Shown: positions 8,530-17,329 of the stretch, piece after piece
Layout: every line of letters starts with the position of its first letter
How positions within the stretch are numbered: the first letter of the stretch is position 1
Source: Peptococcaceae bacterium BICA1-8
GTDB lineage: Bacteria > Bacillota > Peptococcia > Peptococcales > BICA1-8
Direction of reading: 5' to 3'
NCBI GenBank assembly: GCA_000802045.1
Contig: JUEF01000040.1
Coordinates: 1 to 51,282 of the forward strand
DNA length: 51,282 bases
Made by a program: the position numbers and the translations under genes
The notes under the pieces: model-generated
Seen by the model: only the letters and a program-made list of their open reading frames with translations
What the model was told of the DNA's origin: nothing
The model's database searches: none

Positions 8530-9621
8530 ATGATAATAAAGCAAATAGAGGTATTTAAAACAGATATAGAACTTAATGGAGAACTCCATAGTGCCCATAC
8601 GCGATATCAAGTTACAGAGGATGTTTATATCAAAATTATTACAGATGAGGATGTAACAGGTTTTGGTGCAACCGCTCCGAAATATTATATTACTGGGGAA
8701 ACCCAGGAAACAGTAATAGCTGTATTAAAGAAAAGGATTATTCCTGCTATTTTGAGTGAAGACCCTTTTAGCCTGGAAAAAATTCACGATAAAATGGATC
8801 ACGCTATTAAAGGAAATACAGCGGCAAAAGCAGCTGTAGATATTGCTTTATATGATTTAATGGGAAAATACTTAGGGGTGCCCGTGTACAAGCTCTTAGG
8901 GGGATTGTATCGCAAGGAAATGCCGGCTTTTGATTTGATAGGACTTGTAACACCTGAGGAAGCAGCCCAAAAAGCAGCACAGCAGCTAAAAGCAGGATAT
9001 CGGGAGTTTAAGGTAAAGGTAGGACCTAACCCAGATCTGGATTTAAAAAGGGTGAAAGCAGTAAGCGAGGTAATAAAGGGCATACCTTTAAAAGTTGATG
9101 CAAATCAGGCTTGGAAAGGTAAACAGGCTGTATATCTTACTCAAAGATTTGCCGAATTAGGTGTAAATGTGGTTGAACAGCCTGTGCATATGGATGACTT
9201 AGAAGGGCTTCTAGCTGTCAAGAATGGTTGTCCCCAGGTAGAGGTCATGGCTGATGAGAGTATAAAAAGCTTAACTGATGCCCTTCGCTTAATCAAGTAT
9301 CAGGCAGTAGACCTATTAAATCTAAAGCTTGTTAAAACTGGTGGTTTATATCCGGCAAAAAAAATAGCCGCCTTAGCAGAAGCTGCAAACATGGATTGTA
9401 TGGCTGGGTGTACTATTCAGAATACGCTTATTGATGCAGCTACAGCCCATTTTCTAGCTTCGACCAGAAATGTAGTCTACAATGAGATAAAATCACCCCA
9501 ATGGATAAAGAATGATTTTGCTACAGGGTTAAAGATAACCGAAGGAATGGTTATTGTGCCGGCAGGCATAGGCCTTGGTCTAGAAATTGATGAAGAAAGG
9601 CTTAATTCATATAGGGTTTAA
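8530..9621 (+). CDS. Enolase-superfamily enzyme, muconate-lactonizing / dipeptide-epimerase subgroup
   Basis: This is a mandelate racemase/muconate lactonizing enzyme family protein of 363 residues. Visible catalytic elements are the KxK lysines (K161 and K163, FKVKVG), metal ligands D190 (KVDANQAW), E216 (VVEQP) and D242 (MADES), and the second base K266 (LNLKL). This lysine pair marks the MLE subgroup (cycloisomerases, dipeptide epimerases, succinylbenzoate synthases, racemases) rather than the acid-sugar dehydratases. The reaction is unknown; a 1,1-proton transfer (epimerisation) upstream of the aconitase-like enzymes would fit. The start at 8530 is chosen for its GGAGGTG site; an earlier in-frame GTG overlaps that site. 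Confidence 0.85.
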   Translation: MIIKQIEVFKTDIELNGELHSAHTRYQVTEDVYIKIITDEDVTGFGATAPKYYITGETQETVIAVLKKRIIPAILSEDPFSLEKIHDKMDHAIKGNTAAKAAVDIALYDLMGKYLGVPVYKLLGGLYRKEMPAFDLIGLVTPEEAAQKAAQQLKAGYREFKVKVGPNPDLDLKRVKAVSEVIKGIPLKVDANQAWKGKQAVYLTQRFAELGVNVVEQPVHMDDLEGLLAVKNGCPQVEVMADESIKSLTDALRLIKYQAVDLLNLKLVKTGGLYPAKKIAALAEAANMDCMAGCTIQNTLIDAATAHFLASTRNVVYNEIKSPQWIKNDFATGLKITEGMVIVPAGIGLGLEIDEERLNSYRV

Positions 9622-9646
9622 GATCAGAAAAAAAGGAGTGTTTTTA

Positions 9647-11572
9647 ATGGGACATAATATATTTGAAAAGATAATTATTAGCCATGGTATTGATTTAAAT
9701 CAGCAAGAGCTTCCTCTGATTCCTGACCAGGTATTAACCCAGGATGCTACTGCGACACCTGTTTTCTTACAGGTAGAGGCTATGGGGTTAAATGAGGTAA
9801 AGCCTTTTGTCGTAAGTTATCTTGACCATAACACCCTACAGATTGATAATAAAAACCCAGATGATCATCTGTATCTTCAGGGAATAGCCAAGAAGCTAGG
9901 AGCAAATTTATCTAGACCAGGTAATGGTATTTGCCATCAGGTACATTTGGAGAATTTTGCTAAGCCCGGTGGGATACTCTTAGGCTCAGACAGTCACACT
10001 CCTACTGCAGGTGCTGCTGGGATGCTCGGAATAGGTGCAGGTGGTTTGGATGTTGCAGTTGCCATTGCTGGGGAACCATATTTCGTACCTAAGCCGCAAG
10101 TAGTAGGTGTAAAATTAATTGGGGAGCTACCCCTATGGAGTACAGCTAAAGATATTATTTTATCCATCCTAAAAGAAGTGACAGTCAAAGGCGGGGTGGG
10201 AAAGGTATTTGAATATTTTGGAGAAGGAGTAAAAACTCTTTCTGTTTATGAAAGGGCTACTATTTGTAATATGGGAGCTGAAATGGGTGCAACTAGTTCT
10301 TTATTTCCAAGTGATGAAATTACCTTCAGATATCTGAAAAGCTTAGGTCGTTCACAAGAGTGGCTGGAATTAAAACCTGATTTTGATGCTAAGTATGAGA
10401 AAATAATAGAAATAGACCTTTCTGGTATAGAGCCTATGGTTGCCTTGCCACACAGCCCTGACAATGTTAGAAAAGTATCTGAATTAGCAGGTACTCCTCT
10501 TTTTCAAGTAGCTATCGGAAGCTGTACTAACTCATCTTATAAAGATATGGCAGTAGCAGCTGGTATTTTAAAAGGGAAGAAAATAGCTGAAAGTGTTAGC
10601 TTAGTTATTTCACCTGGTTCCCGACGGATATTATCTAAAATGTCAGAAACAGGAGTTTTAAAGGATTTGGTTGATGCAGGAGCCAGAATCCTAGAAGCAA
10701 CTTGTGGTCCCTGTAATGGTATAGGGCAGGCACCAGCTGCAGGAACTAATTCACTGCGTACATATAATAGAAATTATCAAGGAAGAAGCGGCACGAAAGA
10801 TGCCAATGTCTTTTTAGCTAGTCCCGAAACGGCTGCAGTCTCAGCAATATTTGGATATATTACTGATCCCAGAGAAATGGGAGACTATCCAGAGGTGGAT
10901 ATCCCTGAGAATTTATCTGATAATGGCAATTTACTTATTTCCGCCCAAAAAAAGAAAGAGGATCAGGAAGTAATAAAAGGGCCAAATATAAAGCCTATGC
11001 CAGTAGGAGAGCCTCTCGAAGGGGATTTAACATTGCAAGCCGCCCTAATAGCAGGTGATAATGTAAGTACAGATGATATTTTACCTGGTGGTGCAAACAT
11101 GCTCGCCCTCAGGTCAAATATACCGGCCTCTGTTCCTTTCGCTTTTTCCAGAATGGATAAAGATTTCTCTAAGAAAATTGAACAATTCCCGAAAACATGG
11201 GTTGTGGTAGGTGGGGAGAATTATGGTCAGGGCTCAAGTAGAGAACATGCTGTAATGGTTCCCATGTCAATTGGAATGAAGGCAGTTTTAGTAAAATCTT
11301 TTGCCAGAATATACCGAAAGAACCTAATTAACTATGGAGTGATTCCACTTACCTTTGTAAATAGACCGGATTACGATAAAGTATCTCTCGGTGATGTGCT
11401 TCTTATCGCAGATATTAAAGAACAGATTAAGAGCCCAAATGTAATGCTTTTTAACCAGACCAAAGGGATTTCTATTGAAGCTCAGTGCAGTCTGTCCGAG
11501 CGGGAAGCAGAAATTCTCTTGGCTGGCGGTTTATTAAACTATGTTAAAAACAAATTGGTGTGGAAGGATTGA
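9647..11572 (+). CDS. Aconitase-family hydratase, single chain (aconitate hydratase-like)
   Basis: A full-length, 641-residue single-chain aconitase. [4Fe-4S] ligands are Cys293 (GSCTNSS) and Cys353/Cys356 (CGPCNG). LGSDSHTPTAGAAG, ICNMGAEMGATSSLFP and YNRNYQGR are classical active-site blocks. The swivel domain at the C-terminus keeps NYGQGSSREHA with the catalytic serine. It should interconvert citrate and isocitrate or a close analogue. The ATG at 9647 has an AAGGAGTG site; the longer frame back to 9587 would overlap the upstream gene. It lies 25 nt after the enolase-family gene and 6 nt before leuC copy 1, under one sigma-54 promoter. Confidence 0.88.
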   Translation: MGHNIFEKIIISHGIDLNQQELPLIPDQVLTQDATATPVFLQVEAMGLNEVKPFVVSYLDHNTLQIDNKNPDDHLYLQGIAKKLGANLSRPGNGICHQVHLENFAKPGGILLGSDSHTPTAGAAGMLGIGAGGLDVAVAIAGEPYFVPKPQVVGVKLIGELPLWSTAKDIILSILKEVTVKGGVGKVFEYFGEGVKTLSVYERATICNMGAEMGATSSLFPSDEITFRYLKSLGRSQEWLELKPDFDAKYEKIIEIDLSGIEPMVALPHSPDNVRKVSELAGTPLFQVAIGSCTNSSYKDMAVAAGILKGKKIAESVSLVISPGSRRILSKMSETGVLKDLVDAGARILEATCGPCNGIGQAPAAGTNSLRTYNRNYQGRSGTKDANVFLASPETAAVSAIFGYITDPREMGDYPEVDIPENLSDNGNLLISAQKKKEDQEVIKGPNIKPMPVGEPLEGDLTLQAALIAGDNVSTDDILPGGANMLALRSNIPASVPFAFSRMDKDFSKKIEQFPKTWVVVGGENYGQGSSREHAVMVPMSIGMKAVLVKSFARIYRKNLINYGVIPLTFVNRPDYDKVSLGDVLLIADIKEQIKSPNVMLFNQTKGISIEAQCSLSEREAEILLAGGLLNYVKNKLVWKD

Positions 11573-11578
11573 TTTTTT

Positions 11579-12838
11579 ATGAAGCCTATGACCATAGTGG
11601 AAAAGATTTTAAGCCGTAAGGCCGGCCAACCTCTCTATGCAGGGGATTTTGCTACAGTTCCAGTAGATTCTTTAATGATTCATGATAGTAATGCTTTTAC
11701 AACAATAGAGGCTTTTAAAACCTTTGAAAAGGAGAAAATACTACCTGGAACAGATGTTGTCATGGTAATGGATCATTTTTCCCCCAGCTCTACGGAAGCG
11801 GCGGCAAACATGCATATTAAGATGCGACAGTTTAGAGCTCAGCAGGATTTTACCCTTTATGAAGTTGGAGATGGCGTTGGGCATCAGCTCATGTGCGAGC
11901 AGGGGCACGTATTTCCAGGGGAAATTGCCGTAGGAACAGATTCCCATAGCTGCACTTATGGCGCACTAAATGCTTTAGGCACAGGAATTGGCTCCACTGA
12001 AGCAGCAGGGGTTTTGGCTTATAGTAAGATTTGGTTTAGAATTCCTGAAACCATTTGTATTAACTGGAATGGTTCACTACAGCCGGGTGTTACTGCCAAA
12101 GATGTCGCTTTGCGCACAGTTGAAAAAATAGGTTTGCGTCAGGCTCTTTACCGCACCTTGGAATTTGGTGGTGATTTGATATCCCAACTATCAATTGATG
12201 AGCGGCTGACTATTTGTAATATGGGTATTGAGGTGGGGGCAAAAGCCGCCCTAATGCCCCCTGATAGTGTTTTAGATAATTGGATAGCCCAAAGGCCCAA
12301 AATAAGAAAATACGAACCTGCCGAGGCTGATAAGGGTGCTGAATATTTTAAAGAATATGAATTCAATGCTGACGATCTTGAACCATTAGTCGCCTGTCCT
12401 CCTATGGTTAATCAAGTAGTACCTGTTCGCCAGCTACAAGGTAAAAAGGTTGATCAGATTGTATTAGGTTCCTGTACTAATGGAAGGGCAAGTGATTTCC
12501 GGGAGGCAGCAAAGCTTCTTGCCGGTAAAAAGGTGGCAAAAGGGGTAAGACTTGTTTTATTACCGGCTTCGAAGGCAGTATTAGAAGATCTTTTAGCCGA
12601 TGGGACCATGGAAGCCTTAGTAAGGGCTGGTGGTATGATAATAACTCCGGGATGCGGACCCTGCGGTGGATACCATGGGGGTCTAGTGGGCTCTAAGGAA
12701 GTAGTTCTGGCTACAACTAATCGGAATTTTACCGGTCGAATGGGAAGTCAGGATTCTGAACTATATTTAGCCTCGCCCCTAACAGCGGCAGCTGCTGCCC
12801 TTACCGGAATAATGATTGACCCTAGGGAGGTATGTTAG
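11579..12838 (+). CDS. LeuC-type large subunit of a hydro-lyase, copy 1
   Basis: This 419-residue protein is in the 3-isopropylmalate dehydratase/homoaconitase large-subunit family. Cluster ligands are Cys299 (GSCTNGR), Cys359 and Cys362 (GCGPCGG). TDSHS, TICNMGIEVGAK and TNRNFTGR (Asn381, Arg382, Arg387) are all kept, so of the three LeuC copies this is closest to the classical active site. The small subunit follows immediately and overlaps its end by a codon's distance. Real leucine synthesis is unlikely, since no leuA or leuB sits with it and the enhancer/promoter belongs to a catabolic regulon. The substrate is unknown. Confidence 0.85.
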   Translation: MKPMTIVEKILSRKAGQPLYAGDFATVPVDSLMIHDSNAFTTIEAFKTFEKEKILPGTDVVMVMDHFSPSSTEAAANMHIKMRQFRAQQDFTLYEVGDGVGHQLMCEQGHVFPGEIAVGTDSHSCTYGALNALGTGIGSTEAAGVLAYSKIWFRIPETICINWNGSLQPGVTAKDVALRTVEKIGLRQALYRTLEFGGDLISQLSIDERLTICNMGIEVGAKAALMPPDSVLDNWIAQRPKIRKYEPAEADKGAEYFKEYEFNADDLEPLVACPPMVNQVVPVRQLQGKKVDQIVLGSCTNGRASDFREAAKLLAGKKVAKGVRLVLLPASKAVLEDLLADGTMEALVRAGGMIITPGCGPCGGYHGGLVGSKEVVLATTNRNFTGRMGSQDSELYLASPLTAAAAALTGIMIDPREVC

Positions 12839-12839
12839 A

Positions 12840-13346
12840 ATGAGTATTAAAACACAACTCAAGGGAAAAGTTCATAAATTTGAAGATGATATTACAGCTG
12901 ATTATATATTTGCCGGTAAACATAGGGCCAAAGCTGAAAATGTTCTGGATTTAAAGGATTATGTCTTTAATGAAATTAGGCCCGGATTTGCTAAAACAGT
13001 AGCTCAGGGTGATATTTTAGTAGCCGGCGAAAATTTCGGCTTAGGTTCCTCCCGAGAACATGCTGCTACTCTTATCAAAGCTTTGGGTATTGAAGCTATC
13101 TTAGCCAAGTCCTTTGCTCGAATATTTTATAGGAACTGTATTAACATTGGGTTACCAGTCATAGAATGTGATACGGATTTAATTAATGAGAGTGACATCA
13201 TTACAGTTGATCTCAGAAGAGGGACTATCAATAACCTATCAACAAACCAAAACTTAAACTTTAGAGCGGTACCAGAATCCTTATGGGAAATCCTAGAGTG
13301 CGGAGGGCTGGTAAACTATCTGAAGAAAATTGGCGAGGAGGGGTAA
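12840..13346 (+). CDS. LeuD-type small subunit of a hydro-lyase, copy 1
   Basis: A 168-residue swivel-domain subunit with GENFGLGSSREHA and AKSFARIFYRNCINIGLP. The loop after the DDITADYIF segment reads GKHRAK, whereas isopropylmalate isomerases and homoaconitases carry a Tyr-Leu containing loop at this specificity-determining place. I infer an unusual substrate. The start at 12840 follows AGGGAGG inside the end of leuC copy 1. It forms a heterodimer with the product of 11579-12838. Confidence 0.84.
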   Translation: MSIKTQLKGKVHKFEDDITADYIFAGKHRAKAENVLDLKDYVFNEIRPGFAKTVAQGDILVAGENFGLGSSREHAATLIKALGIEAILAKSFARIFYRNCINIGLPVIECDTDLINESDIITVDLRRGTINNLSTNQNLNFRAVPESLWEILECGGLVNYLKKIGEEG

Positions 13347-13361
13347 GTTCAAGGAATGGAG

Positions 13362-13394
13362 AATTGAGAATGTAGAATGTAGAATGTAGAATTA
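13362..13394. repeat. Short tandem repeat GAATGTA unit
   Basis: Three to four copies of a 7-nt unit (GAATGTA) lie between the leuD copy 1 and C_GCAxxG genes. A related inverted version (TCTAAAT/TCTACAT words) lies at 37721-37744. It belongs to the word-like intergenic repeats of this genome. Confidence 0.6.
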
Positions 13395-13448
13395 AAAATA
13401 TATAATTTTTTTGGTTCCTTGAGTATAGAGAAAGGAATGATAGTTAGT

Positions 13449-13895
13449 ATGAACAAAAAGAAAGAAGCTGTTGCTCTTTTTAATCAGGGATTTAGCTGTT
13501 CCCAGGCAGTTTTATCGGTATTTGCCCCTGTATTCAATCTAGATAAAACGACTGCTTTAAGAATTGCCGGTGGCTTTGGTGGAGGAATGGGTAATCTAGG
13601 TGAAACCTGTGGTGCGGTAACTGGTGCATTTATGGTTATTGGCCTTAAATATGGAAGAATAGATATTGATGACAGGATTGCCAAAGGTAAGACTTACGGC
13701 GTTGTAAGGGATTTTGCCCAAATTTATAACGCAAAGAGGGGCTCCATTAAATGTAAAGAGCTACTAGGCTGTGATTTAAATACTCCGGAAGGAATGAACT
13801 ATGCTAGAGAAAATAACTTATTTAAAACTATTTGCCCTGGTTTAGTAGAATCAGCTGTAGAAATACTTGAGGAAATTTTACTAGAGAATAAATAA
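13449..13895 (+). CDS. C_GCAxxG_C_C family redox-type protein
   Basis: A 148-residue member of the family named for its cysteine pattern: FSCSQAVL (Cys17), GETCGAVTGA (Cys54), then two cysteines in IKCKELLGC and one in ICPGLV. These proteins are widespread in anaerobes and are thought to bind a metal or redox centre, but no biochemical role is settled. It is the last gene of the enolase-aconitase operon, after a 100-nt gap holding a short tandem repeat. Start 13449 is chosen over ATG 13437, which is too close to AAAGGA. Confidence 0.8.
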   Translation: MNKKKEAVALFNQGFSCSQAVLSVFAPVFNLDKTTALRIAGGFGGGMGNLGETCGAVTGAFMVIGLKYGRIDIDDRIAKGKTYGVVRDFAQIYNAKRGSIKCKELLGCDLNTPEGMNYARENNLFKTICPGLVESAVEILEEILLENK

Positions 13896-13936
13896 AGTAC
13901 AAAGGCTCCTGGAAATCCAGGAGCCTTTGTACTTTA
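13888..13936. terminator. Bidirectional terminator between convergent genes
   Basis: A perfect stem of about 25 bp with an AAAT loop at 13913-13916; the inner arms are GTACAAAGGCTCCTGG (13897-13912) and its complement (13917-13932). T-rich flanks occur on both sides. It overlaps the ends of the C_GCAxxG gene and of the convergent prpD gene and serves both. Confidence 0.88.
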
Positions 13937-15289
13937 TTTATATGAGGAGGTATTTAAGGGGGTAGCAAAGTTAGTTATTTCTTGGATAGGTAGGCTTTTC
14001 TCCATTTCCCAAATTTTTGAGATAAGTTTCTTTTCTCTACCTTTCAGTATATCCGAAGTTAGTTCAATGAATTTTTCTTCCAGTTCGGTGTTAGTCATAG
14101 GCTTCTCTTTACTGCCTACGGCATGTTCTATGGTAATTTTAATAGCATTGCCATTCTTTAGTTTAGCATGAAGTAAAGTTTGATCTTCCATTAATGAATT
14201 GTTTATTACGGCTTTAATTTTCTTTCTTAGGTTTACAACATCTTCCCTTAAAACAATATTATTAGCAAATTGAGCTTCGCTGGCTTTGCCAAAAATTATG
14301 CCAGCGGCAACACAATGGTAAATACTAAACTTGGCTTCTAATTGGTTTTGGGGTGTTTCCTTTCCTGTTAGTTCTAAGACTAAAGGATGAACTTCTACAA
14401 CTATTTCGTCAATATCAGCCGGGTTTATATTATGGATATTTTTTAAATTAATCCCCGCTTCAATTCCGGGGTGGGTAACAATACCACAGGCAAAGGGTTT
14501 GTAACTGTTATCAAGAAGCTGCCATTTACTTCCCCAAGGTTCAATAATAACATCAAAGCTTGGATTTTCTGATAATACTTGACCAAATCCTCTTTTAGCT
14601 TCAAGGGGTGCAAGGGAACTGGTAAATCCTTTTTTGGCGAGCAGGGAACTTAATAATCCATTAGCAGCAGCCTTGCCAGGGTGGAAGGGTTTAGTCATGG
14701 TTCCAAACATTTCTCTCAAACCAGTTGGTTGTGCTGCGGCTATACCTAAGGCATTGGTCATCTGCAGATGGTCTAACTTAAGAAGCTTACCCACTGCTGC
14801 TGCTGCACCAAAAGCGCCTACTGTTCCAGTAACATGCCATCCTCTCTCATAGTGATTAGGGCAAATAGCTAGAGCAATTCTTTGTTCAACTTCACAACCA
14901 ATAACAAAGGCTTCTAGAACTTCCTTTGTTGTTAAATTATTGTGTTCAGCTACTGCAAGAATAGCAGGCCAAACTGGGGCACTAGGGTGAAGAACAGTAT
15001 TTAATATCGTATCGTCGAAATCAAAAATATGGGAAGACATTCCATTTATTAAAGAAGCAAATTGCATATCTGTTTTGACATTTCTCCCTAAAATAGTTGC
15101 CTGAGGGAAACCCCCTATCTCATTAGCCAATTCCAATACTATATCAACAGAGGGATGCTGGGAAGCACCTATCGCGACTCCGAGCCAGTTTAAGAAGCTT
15201 CTTTTGGATTCGAGAATAACTTCCTCAGGTATAAGGTTTAGGGGAAAATCAACTATATTTTCTGCTAGAGATAATGTTATGCTTTTCAT
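13934..15289 (-). CDS. MmgE/PrpD family protein
   Basis: A 451-residue protein of the 2-methylcitrate dehydratase (PrpD)/cis-aconitate decarboxylase/immune-responsive gene 1 family. Typical stretches are SFLNWLGVAIGAS, HIFDFDDTILNTVLHPSAPVWPA and GLREMFGTMTKPFHPGKAAANG. Members dehydrate or decarboxylate tricarboxylates, which matches the surrounding aconitases and tricarboxylate transporter. No propionate-cycle partners (prpB, prpC) are nearby, so classical methylcitrate breakdown is not supported. Start 15289 has an ideal GGAGGT site; the longer frame adds 13 residues without one. It has its own sigma-54 promoter and diverges from the rhodanese gene. Confidence 0.85.
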   Translation of the reverse strand: MKSITLSLAENIVDFPLNLIPEEVILESKRSFLNWLGVAIGASQHPSVDIVLELANEIGGFPQATILGRNVKTDMQFASLINGMSSHIFDFDDTILNTVLHPSAPVWPAILAVAEHNNLTTKEVLEAFVIGCEVEQRIALAICPNHYERGWHVTGTVGAFGAAAAVGKLLKLDHLQMTNALGIAAAQPTGLREMFGTMTKPFHPGKAAANGLLSSLLAKKGFTSSLAPLEAKRGFGQVLSENPSFDVIIEPWGSKWQLLDNSYKPFACGIVTHPGIEAGINLKNIHNINPADIDEIVVEVHPLVLELTGKETPQNQLEAKFSIYHCVAAGIIFGKASEAQFANNIVLREDVVNLRKKIKAVINNSLMEDQTLLHAKLKNGNAIKITIEHAVGSKEKPMTNTELEEKFIELTSDILKGREKKLISKIWEMEKSLPIQEITNFATPLNTSSYK

Positions 15290-15322
15290 ATTTACCTCCA
15301 ATTGTTCTTTTGTATTATGAAT

Positions 15323-15340
15323 ATGCAATTTTCATGCCAG
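15323..15340 (-). promoter_or_regulatory. Sigma-54 promoter for the prpD-like gene
   Basis: On the minus strand it reads CTGGCATGAAAATTGCAT, with GG and GC separated by exactly 10 nt. The predicted start near 15313 lies about 24 nt before the ATG. The gap to the shared inverted repeat at 15388-15409 is 49 nt. Confidence 0.75.
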
Positions 15341-15387
15341 ACATTAATAAACAAGAAATGGCGGCAAAGAAGCTAAAAAGGCTTTAA

Positions 15388-15409
15388 TTGGGTAAAAAGG
15401 ATTGCCTAA
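15388..15409. promoter_or_regulatory. TTRGG-N12-CCYAA inverted repeat, putative enhancer site (copy C)
   Basis: TTGGG at 15388-15392 and CCTAA at 15405-15409 with 12 nt between. It lies 49 nt from the GG of the minus-strand prpD promoter and 118 nt from the GG of the plus-strand rhodanese promoter. One shared site could serve both divergent genes. Confidence 0.5.
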
Positions 15410-15525
15410 AATAGGCCCAATAAAAAAGGGACACACATACTAGAGGTTAGAGGTTAGATGTTGGAAATTGGATTATTGTAATACTTCGAAGCAGGGCTTA
15501 AATCTAACCTCCAACTTCCAGATGG

Positions 15526-15543
15526 ATGGCATTAAACTTGCAA
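15526..15543 (+). promoter_or_regulatory. Sigma-54 promoter for the rhodanese gene
   Basis: ATGGCATTAAACTTGCAA: GG at 15528-15529 and GC at 15540-15541 with 10 nt between. The predicted start near 15553 gives a leader of about 65 nt. Confidence 0.72.
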
Positions 15544-15618
15544 CATTAAATAGTTGAATAAAAAAAGGTTCCGATAAAAGTATTTTTTTATGATGTTAAC
15601 AGTGGAGGAGTGATAAAC

Positions 15619-17259
15619 ATGGCTTTGTCAATAAGTGTGGAAAGTCTTAAAGAACTAATGCAGTCTGAACAAGAGTTTGCACTAATCGATATCCGAGAAA
15701 AACCTGAGTATGAAAAGGGTCAGATTTTTGGAGCTTCTCTCGTGCCTAGGCGTATGTTGGAGTGGCGCATTTCAGCTCTTGTTCCAGTTAGAGATACAAA
15801 AATAATTGTTTATGATGATGAGGGTCGTAGATCTTTTTTTGCTGCACAAAAATTAAATAAACATGGTTATGCTAATGCGGTTTATTTAGAGGGCGGTCTT
15901 AATAAATGGAGAGAAATGGGGTTTTTTGTAGTTGAAGGAGTAAACGTTCCTAGTAAGGCCTTTGGTGAACTGGTAGCAGCCTTTGAAAACGTTAATGAAA
16001 TTGAGCCAGTAGAATATAAAGAATGGCTAGATAATAATGAAGATATAGTTCTTCTTGAGGTGCGGCCAGCCGAAGAAGTGAATAGGACGGGGAGTATCCC
16101 CGGGGCAATTAATATAGCCGGAGTTCAGCTTCCCTTAAGTATTAATGATTATATAAAAGAGGGAAAAAAAATTGTTACAACTTGTGCAGGGAGGACTAGG
16201 GGGATTATAGCTGCCCATACCCTAAAACTAATGGGGGTCAAAAATGTTTTTGACTTAAAAAACGGGATACAAGGCTGGCTCTTAGCAGGTTTTGAGCTGC
16301 AGAGGGATATTCCTGTAGGACCAGCCCCGTCAACGGAAAGCGTGAGCAAGGCGGGGGAATTTGCAAGAAAGTTAGCAAAAACAATGGGCATTACATACAT
16401 CTCTGTCCAAAAACTAAAAGAATTACGCCAGGTTGCTGATAAACAAACATTATATCAATTAGATGTACGGACTAAGGAAGAATATGCTAAGGGTCATATT
16501 CCTGGTTCTGTTTTTTTGCCCGGAGGTCAGGCTTTGCAGTGTGCTGATGAAAATATTGCAGTACGCAGAGGGAAAATAGTCCTCATATGTGATAACTTTA
16601 TCCGGTCAACCATTACAGCTTTCTGGCAGATGCAGATGGGTTTTCCAGAGGTATATGTGCTCTCGGGGGGATTAGAGGCTTGGATAGAAAACGGGGAAGA
16701 GTTAGAGAAGGGAATATCTCAAGATGTTCCTTTAGGTCTAGTGGAAGCGAAAGAGAAGGTGGATTTGATAGATCCGCTTAAGCTTTTGAGTATTATCGAA
16801 AGTGAAAAAAATATAAGTATTATCTATGTTAATGAAAGTAAAAAATTTGCTGAAGGGCATCTTAAAAATTCTTACTGGGTACCTCGAGGTTGGTTGGAAT
16901 TAAGAGTGAGAGATGTCATAGCTAATCTTGAGAGTCCAATAGTTGTTACATGCGAAGATGGTATTAATTCCATTTTTGCAGCAGAAGTTTTAAAAGAAAA
17001 TGGCTACCAAAATTCCTGCGTTCTGGAGGGAGGAATTGAAGCCTGGAGTAAATTTGGTCTTCCTGTGGAAGATGGACTAGTAGGAATTGATGGAGATCCA
17101 GGTGATGTGTTCTTAAAACCCTATGAAAGAAAAACCAAGTTTCGAGAAGCAATGCTTAAATATCTTAGCTGGGAGGAACAACTGGTAGAAGAGCCTGAAT
17201 ATCAAAAATATTTCAAGGCTTATAAAAGCATAAAAAAATTAGGATGCCTAAAAGGTTAA
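15619..17259 (+). CDS. Four-domain rhodanese-like sulfurtransferase
   Basis: About 546 residues made of four tandem rhodanese domains, each with the DxR and GGxxAW-type landmarks (LEGGLNKW, LKNGIQGW, LSGGLEAW, LEGGIEAW). The catalytic loop differs: domain 1 has YDDEGRRS without cysteine and should be inactive, domain 2 has TCAGRTRG, domain 3 ICDNFIRS and domain 4 TCEDGINS, all keeping cysteine. It could carry persulfide sulfur, for example for Fe-S cluster upkeep of the several [4Fe-4S] hydro-lyases beside it (inference). The start at 15619 follows GTGGAGG; a GTG at 15610 is also in frame but too close. It stands alone between sigma-54 promoters. Confidence 0.88.
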   Translation: MALSISVESLKELMQSEQEFALIDIREKPEYEKGQIFGASLVPRRMLEWRISALVPVRDTKIIVYDDEGRRSFFAAQKLNKHGYANAVYLEGGLNKWREMGFFVVEGVNVPSKAFGELVAAFENVNEIEPVEYKEWLDNNEDIVLLEVRPAEEVNRTGSIPGAINIAGVQLPLSINDYIKEGKKIVTTCAGRTRGIIAAHTLKLMGVKNVFDLKNGIQGWLLAGFELQRDIPVGPAPSTESVSKAGEFARKLAKTMGITYISVQKLKELRQVADKQTLYQLDVRTKEEYAKGHIPGSVFLPGGQALQCADENIAVRRGKIVLICDNFIRSTITAFWQMQMGFPEVYVLSGGLEAWIENGEELEKGISQDVPLGLVEAKEKVDLIDPLKLLSIIESEKNISIIYVNESKKFAEGHLKNSYWVPRGWLELRVRDVIANLESPIVVTCEDGINSIFAAEVLKENGYQNSCVLEGGIEAWSKFGLPVEDGLVGIDGDPGDVFLKPYERKTKFREAMLKYLSWEEQLVEEPEYQKYFKAYKSIKKLGCLKG

Positions 17260-17281
17260 TTGGGAGGTGAAATCTACCCAA
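17260..17281. promoter_or_regulatory. TTRGG-N12-CCYAA inverted repeat, putative enhancer site (copy D)
   Basis: TTGGG at 17260-17264 and CCCAA at 17277-17281 with 12 nt between, starting at the base after the rhodanese stop codon. The gap to the GG of the downstream sigma-54 promoter is 50 nt. Between the two lies an array of ACCTA words (17286-17322), possibly additional half-sites. Confidence 0.58.
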
Positions 17282-17329
17282 ATTGAACCTAAAATACCTA
17301 AAAAACCTATACTTAAACCTAATTATCGG

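Larger units (their letters stand above)
15290..15618. other. Divergent intergenic region, prpD / rhodanese
   Basis: The 329-nt gap holds two outward sigma-54 promoters, one enhancer-like repeat, a CCTAAAATAGG palindrome at 15405-15415, and between 15443 and 15518 word-like repeats (GAGGTTAGAGGTTAGA and, inverted, AAATCTAACCTCCAACTTCC) that can pair with each other. No further gene is visible. Confidence 0.7.

Noticed and set aside
11579..13346. leuC/leuD copy 1 as a leucine-biosynthesis isomerase
   Set aside because: No leuA or leuB is adjacent, the operon holds an aconitase and an enolase-family enzyme, the LeuD loop is atypical, and the promoter is of the catabolic sigma-54 type.
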